Shown here: positions 6,380-8,087 of the stretch, one piece after another
How positions within the stretch are numbered: the first letter of the stretch is position 1
Layout: every line of letters starts with the position of its first letter
Assembly: GCA_024681495.1 (NCBI GenBank)
Contig: JAILAS010000011.1
Location: forward strand, 1 to 8,087
DNA length: 8,087 nucleotides
Reading direction: 5' to 3'
Source: Eubacterium sp.
GTDB taxonomy: Bacteria; Bacillota; Clostridia; Lachnospirales; Lachnospiraceae
Notes under the pieces: model-generated
Seen by the model: the letters and a program-made list of their open reading frames with translations, nothing else
What the model was told of the DNA's origin: nothing
Database searches by the model: none
Made by a program: the position numbers and the translations under genes

Positions 6380-7333
6380 TTACTTCCTCGCGAATATTCC
6401 AACCCAGTCTCCCATCGATTCAACTCGTTCTATAGTGAAACCCGCTTCCTCGAGCGCGTCGGATACCATCTGTCTCTTCTCTGCCAGTATTCCCGAAGTA
6501 AGAAGCACTCCGCCGTCGGCGCACAGGCTGTACAGCGAATGCGCCATCGGAACGATTACCTCGGCCAGGATATTGGCGGCAATGACGGGGAATCCTCCTT
6601 CGGGGCAGAGGTCTCCGAGGTCCGCATCGACCGTAAGGTCCCTGGCCATAAACTCCCACCTGTCGCGCGCGATGCCGTTTTGATCCATGTTCTCCTCGAC
6701 AGAATGCCTGCAGTTTTCGTCTATATCGAGGCAGACGGCCCCGGACGCTCCAAGCTTCAGGGCTATGAGCGAGAGGATACCGCTTCCCGCCCCCACGTCG
6801 AGGAATTCGGGGGCGGTATTCTGGTTTACATAATTCTGTATGCCGAGAATGCACAGTTTCGTTGTCTCGTGCTTACCGGTACCAAATGATGTGCCGGGAT
6901 CTATCTCGATGACCGTCTGCGCCCCCTGCGTGTCCGCGTCCTCAAAGGTGGGCTTAATGAGGATGTCGCCGACCTTGAACGCGTGGAAGTACTCCTTCCA
7001 GCGGTTGAGGAAGTCGTCCTCGTCCGCCTCCGAAACGGTGATGGTACACTCTCCCACGTTGCAGTATGTGCCGGTCTCCTCCAGAAATGCCTTCACATCC
7101 TCGATGAGTGACGAATTGTCATCCTCGGAGGAGAGGTAGAAGCTGAGAAAACTTATGCCGTCGTCGGGCCCGATGTCGGGAGCAATGTCTATGAACATGC
7201 CGCTCTTCTCCTCGGGCGAGAGGGGGACCTTGTCCTCTATCTCCACGCCCTGGATGCCCAGTTCCATGAGGCCGGCACTGACGATGTCCTCGGCCTCAAC
7301 CGTGGTTTTAATGGTATATCTGGTCCACTTCAT
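6380..7333 (-). CDS. prmA: Ribosomal protein L11 methyltransferase PrmA
   Basis: PrmA uses S-adenosylmethionine to methylate amino groups of ribosomal protein L11. The 317 residues match family length. The N-terminal substrate-recognition domain (about 1-115) begins MKWTRYTIKTTVEAED and ends with FLNRWKEYFHAFKVGD (108-123). The catalytic domain carries DPGTSFGTGKHETT (145-158), the SAM motif I FLDVGAGSGILSL (177-189), the acidic strand LDIDEN (202-207) and AANILAEVI (252-260), the ANIL block being distinctive for PrmA. The ATG at 7333 follows the permease stop by one base, and AGAGGAG lies seven bases upstream inside the permease's last codons. It is the first of five consecutive translation-apparatus modification genes. 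Confidence 0.97.
   Translation of the reverse strand: MKWTRYTIKTTVEAEDIVSAGLMELGIQGVEIEDKVPLSPEEKSGMFIDIAPDIGPDDGISFLSFYLSSEDDNSSLIEDVKAFLEETGTYCNVGECTITVSEADEDDFLNRWKEYFHAFKVGDILIKPTFEDADTQGAQTVIEIDPGTSFGTGKHETTKLCILGIQNYVNQNTAPEFLDVGAGSGILSLIALKLGASGAVCLDIDENCRHSVEENMDQNGIARDRWEFMARDLTVDADLGDLCPEGGFPVIAANILAEVIVPMAHSLYSLCADGGVLLTSGILAEKRQMVSDALEEAGFTIERVESMGDWVGIFARK
6383..6388 (-). promoter_or_regulatory. Shine-Dalgarno site that sets the rsmE start
   Basis: AGGAAG on the minus strand, seven bases before the ATG at 6375-6373, spanning the final sense codons of prmA. It supports the shorter 245-residue form of RsmE. Confidence 0.75.
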
Positions 7334-7334
7334 G

Positions 7335-8087
7335 CTAACGCTCCTCTCTGAAATAGGACTGCCCGAGGCTCTTGGGCGGCTGATTCTCCGGCTTATTCCT
7401 GTGGCTGGTGAGCACGAGCACCACGATGGTCACCACGTAGGGGAGCATCTTGACGAGCTCCTGCGTGGAGCGGGTGAGCCCGGGCACGTAGATGTACAGG
7501 ATGTAGAGCGCCCCGAAGAGGAACGAGCCCCAGAGGGCATGAACCGGATTCCAGAGGGCGAGGATTACGAGCGCAACGGCCAGCCATCCCCTGTCTCCGA
7601 AGCCGTCGTTGGACCAGGTGCCTCCGAGGTACTCCATAACGAAGTACAGGCCACCCAGGCCCGCCACGGCGGAACCGGTAACAGTCGCTAAATACTTATA
7701 CTTGCTGACGGAAATGCCGACCGCGTCAGCCGTAGCCGGGTCCTCTCCCACGGCCCTTAAGTTAAGTCCGGTCTTGGATCTGTAGAGCAGAAGCGTCATG
7801 GCGACCGCTATCGCAATAGCCAGGTAGGTGAGGAATCCATATCCGAACACCACCTCACCGACCACCGGAATGGAGCTGAGCCCCGGGATGGTGGTCCTGT
7901 ATGCGGATGCCGTGGTAGCCACGGAAACCTGGCCGACTCCACCCGCCAGCTTCGAAACCGAGCCGCCGAAGAAGTTACCGAATCCCACGCCGAAGGTGGT
8001 GAGCGCGAGGCCTACCACGTTCTGGTTCGCGCGAAGCGTAATGGTCAAAAAGCTGTAGAGCAGGCCTCCGAGCGCGCTTATGGCGAG
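7335..8087 (-). CDS. BMP-type nucleoside/simple-sugar ABC transporter permease (C-terminal part, cut by window edge)
   Basis: The last 250 residues of an inner-membrane permease of the BPD_transp_2 family, like NupQ/YufQ of nucleoside importers. The frame is open to the right edge, so the TTG at 8048 is probably not the start; LYSFLTITLRANQNVVGLAL reads straight through it as family sequence. About 60 N-terminal residues are missing compared with the usual 310-320. Hydrophobic spans lie at about 1-18, 25-42, 79-102, 132-154, 167-203 and 214-227 of the visible part. The cytoplasmic coupling loop is GLNLRAVGEDPATADAVGIS (107-126). The C-terminus KSLGQSYFREER resembles clostridial members. It would work with a BMP-family binding lipoprotein, a double-domain ATPase and a second permease, expected beyond the right edge. 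Substrate (purine nucleosides likely) is inferred from the family. Confidence 0.88.
   Translation of the reverse strand, partial: LAISALGGLLYSFLTITLRANQNVVGLALTTFGVGFGNFFGGSVSKLAGGVGQVSVATTASAYRTTIPGLSSIPVVGEVVFGYGFLTYLAIAIAVAMTLLLYRSKTGLNLRAVGEDPATADAVGISVSKYKYLATVTGSAVAGLGGLYFVMEYLGGTWSNDGFGDRGWLAVALVILALWNPVHALWGSFLFGALYILYIYVPGLTRSTQELVKMLPYVVTIVVLVLTSHRNKPENQPPKSLGQSYFREER

Noticed and set aside
6376..6423. Longer rsmE form starting at the ATG at 6423
   Set aside because: It adds 16 residues untypical of the family and overlaps prmA by 44 bases, whereas the ATG at 6375 has a well-placed AGGAAG.
5860..6435. Plus-strand open frame (191 codons) opposite rsmE
   Set aside because: It is antisense to a complete rsmE and has no recognisable domain.
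8046..8048. TTG as the permease start codon
   Set aside because: The frame continues upstream to the window edge with family-like hydrophobic sequence (LAISALGGLLYSF), so this TTG is an internal leucine codon of a truncated gene.
1..8087. Search for defence, CRISPR, mobile, toxin-antitoxin or riboswitch features
   Set aside because: No direct-repeat arrays, transposase frames, tRNA-like clover leaves or conserved leader structures were seen; almost every base is accounted for by tightly packed housekeeping genes.

Overview
This is a compact, ordinary chromosomal segment from a Firmicute, most likely a clostridial species and probably Lachnospiraceae. The placement rests on protein character (an IreB of the INHTQYF type, a two-domain ThiI with no rhodanese domain, a BMP-type nucleoside permease ending in FREER) and on gene order (ireB-ruvX-yrzB next to RNase J, and prmA-rsmE-mtaB). 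No species can be named. All ten genes are on the minus strand, so transcription runs from high to low coordinates.

Upstream block (8087 down to 1927): the C-terminal part of a nucleoside/simple-sugar ABC permease, then prmA (L11 methyltransferase), rsmE (16S rRNA m3U1498 methyltransferase), an IscS/NifZ-type cysteine desulfurase, thiI (tRNA 4-thiouridine synthase) and mtaB (tRNA ms2t6A methylthiotransferase). Junctions are gaps of 1 to 4 bases or overlaps of 1 to 4 bases, so this looks like one operon whose promoter lies beyond the right edge. Apart from the permease, every gene modifies the translation apparatus. The desulfurase supplies sulfur to ThiI and possibly contributes to the Fe-S clusters that MtaB needs.

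Downstream block (1850 down to 1): ireB, ruvX, yrzB and the N-terminal 284 codons of RNase J, which runs off the left edge. This is a conserved Firmicute cluster. RNase J starts with TTG inside the end of yrzB (TTGA overlap), behind a strong Shine-Dalgarno sequence.

The only non-coding stretches longer than 10 bases are 1851-1926 (a possible weak promoter just upstream of it and a small hairpin within it) and 1112-1157 (nothing seen beyond the yrzB ribosome binding site). There are no RNA genes, mobile elements, CRISPR arrays, prophage genes or large repeats. I found no new biological system. The points worth a second look are the placement of the sulfur-relay pair inside the prmA-rsmE-mtaB set, the coupled TTG start of RNase J, and the IreB N-terminus and gene context.
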